Origin: Sphingomonas psychrotolerans
GTDB taxonomy: Bacteria > Pseudomonadota > Alphaproteobacteria > Sphingomonadales > Sphingomonadaceae
Length of the DNA stretch: 64,000 bases
NCBI RefSeq assembly: GCF_002796605.1
Contig: NZ_CP024923.1
Span: 496,001-560,000, forward strand
Reading direction: 5' to 3'
The notes under the pieces: generated by a model
The model's database searches: none
Seen by the model: the letters and a program-made list of their open reading frames with translations, nothing else
What the model was told of the DNA's origin: nothing
In this document: in pieces, positions 63,649-64,000 of the stretch
How the letters are laid out: each line of letters opens with the position of its first letter
Numbering within the stretch: the first letter of the stretch is position 1
Translations under genes and position numbers: made by a program

Positions 63649-64000
63649 TCAGGCTGCCAGCGCGGCCAGCCGCCCGGTGGCGCCGTCGAACGCTACTTCG
63701 GAGCCGCTCGCCCGACGCCGCGCACTCCAGTCGCGCAGCAGTTCGGCGCAGGTGTGGTCGACCGCCGAGCAACGCGTCAGGTCGAGCCGGACCGGGGCGC
63801 CGCCGGGAACCGCGTCGAGCTTGGCGGACAGCCTGGGCAGCGCCACGAAGGTGGCGGCGCCGACGAGGCTGATCGTCCGACCGTCGGCGTCATCATGCGC
63901 GTCGACCTTGAGCTTGAGGCGACGGACGTGCGGCAGCAGCTCGAGCAGCGACAAGGCGATGCCGACCAGCACGCCGGTGAGCAAATCCTCCGCGACGACG
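63649..64000 (-). CDS. SulP family anion transporter, C-terminal part with STAS domain
   Basis: Only the last 117 or so codons are in the window; the frame runs off the right edge. The end of the membrane part (LLTGVLVGIALSLLELLPHVRR) leads into a STAS domain (TISLVGAATFVALPRLSAKLDAVPGG, VRLDLTRCSAVDHTCAELLRDWSARRRA). SulP proteins carry sulfate, bicarbonate or other anions. Substrate unknown. Confidence 0.82.
   Translation of the reverse strand, partial: VVAEDLLTGVLVGIALSLLELLPHVRRLKLKVDAHDDADGRTISLVGAATFVALPRLSAKLDAVPGGAPVRLDLTRCSAVDHTCAELLRDWSARRRASGSEVAFDGATGRLAALAA

Overview
The window looks like a chromosomal segment of a sphingomonad alphaproteobacterium (Sphingomonas or a close relative). 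The case rests on high GC, a large TonB-dependent receptor, Sphingomonas-style intergenic palindromes, an HWE/HisKA_2 histidine kinase and a Ti-type TraA/TraC/TraD mobilization block. This assignment is inference from gene content, not a database match.

Roughly 0.8-39.7 kb is accessory DNA stacked against a tRNA-Glu gene (39659-39733, minus). A 15-base copy of the tRNA 3' end recurs at 11536, and a degenerate copy lies at 3400. Each is followed about 75 bases later by two ATACCATC boxes with starts 12 bases apart, and the same double box sits just inside the right end at 39526-39545. This suggests two elements integrated in tandem. The left one (about 3.4-11.5 kb) carries an esterase, a zinc alcohol dehydrogenase, a TonB-dependent receptor and an AraC regulator, and ends with a tyrosine recombinase. 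The right one (about 11.5-39.7 kb) carries small orphan genes separated by a roughly 90-base repeat, a three-gene RtcB/PrfH RNA-repair operon, AlpA-ArdC-sigma-like-MNT/HEPN genes, several unknowns, a mobilization module (traD-traC, oriT, traA), a TIR protein, an Rhs protein with a papain-like tail and a lipoprotein directly downstream, a broken IS3 element, a two-component pair and a truncated P4-type integrase. No coupling protein or type IV secretion genes are visible, so the right element looks mobilizable rather than self-transmissible. Decay is common: at least eight genes are fragments or frameshifted.

Right of the tRNA the sequence is ordinary chromosome: recJ, a prolyl-4-hydroxylase-like dioxygenase, an RcnB-like protein, a lone 2Fe-2S subunit, a LigB-type dioxygenase, a class II aldolase and a lipoprotein. 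At 47.4-58.5 kb lies a propionyl-CoA to succinyl-CoA locus: a PccR-type regulator diverges from pccB, a membrane protein, methylmalonyl-CoA epimerase, an enoyl-CoA hydratase, methylmalonyl-CoA mutase, a membrane protein, biotin synthase, two small secreted proteins and pccA. Many of these genes overlap by 1-4 bases. The last one, pccA, carries an apparent one-base deletion just after the biotinylation motif.

The window ends with a GH29 alpha-L-fucosidase and a divergent AraC regulator, a Pit-type phosphate transporter, a reading frame joining a Nudix domain to a DUF47 (Pit accessory) domain, and the C-terminal end of a SulP/STAS anion transporter.
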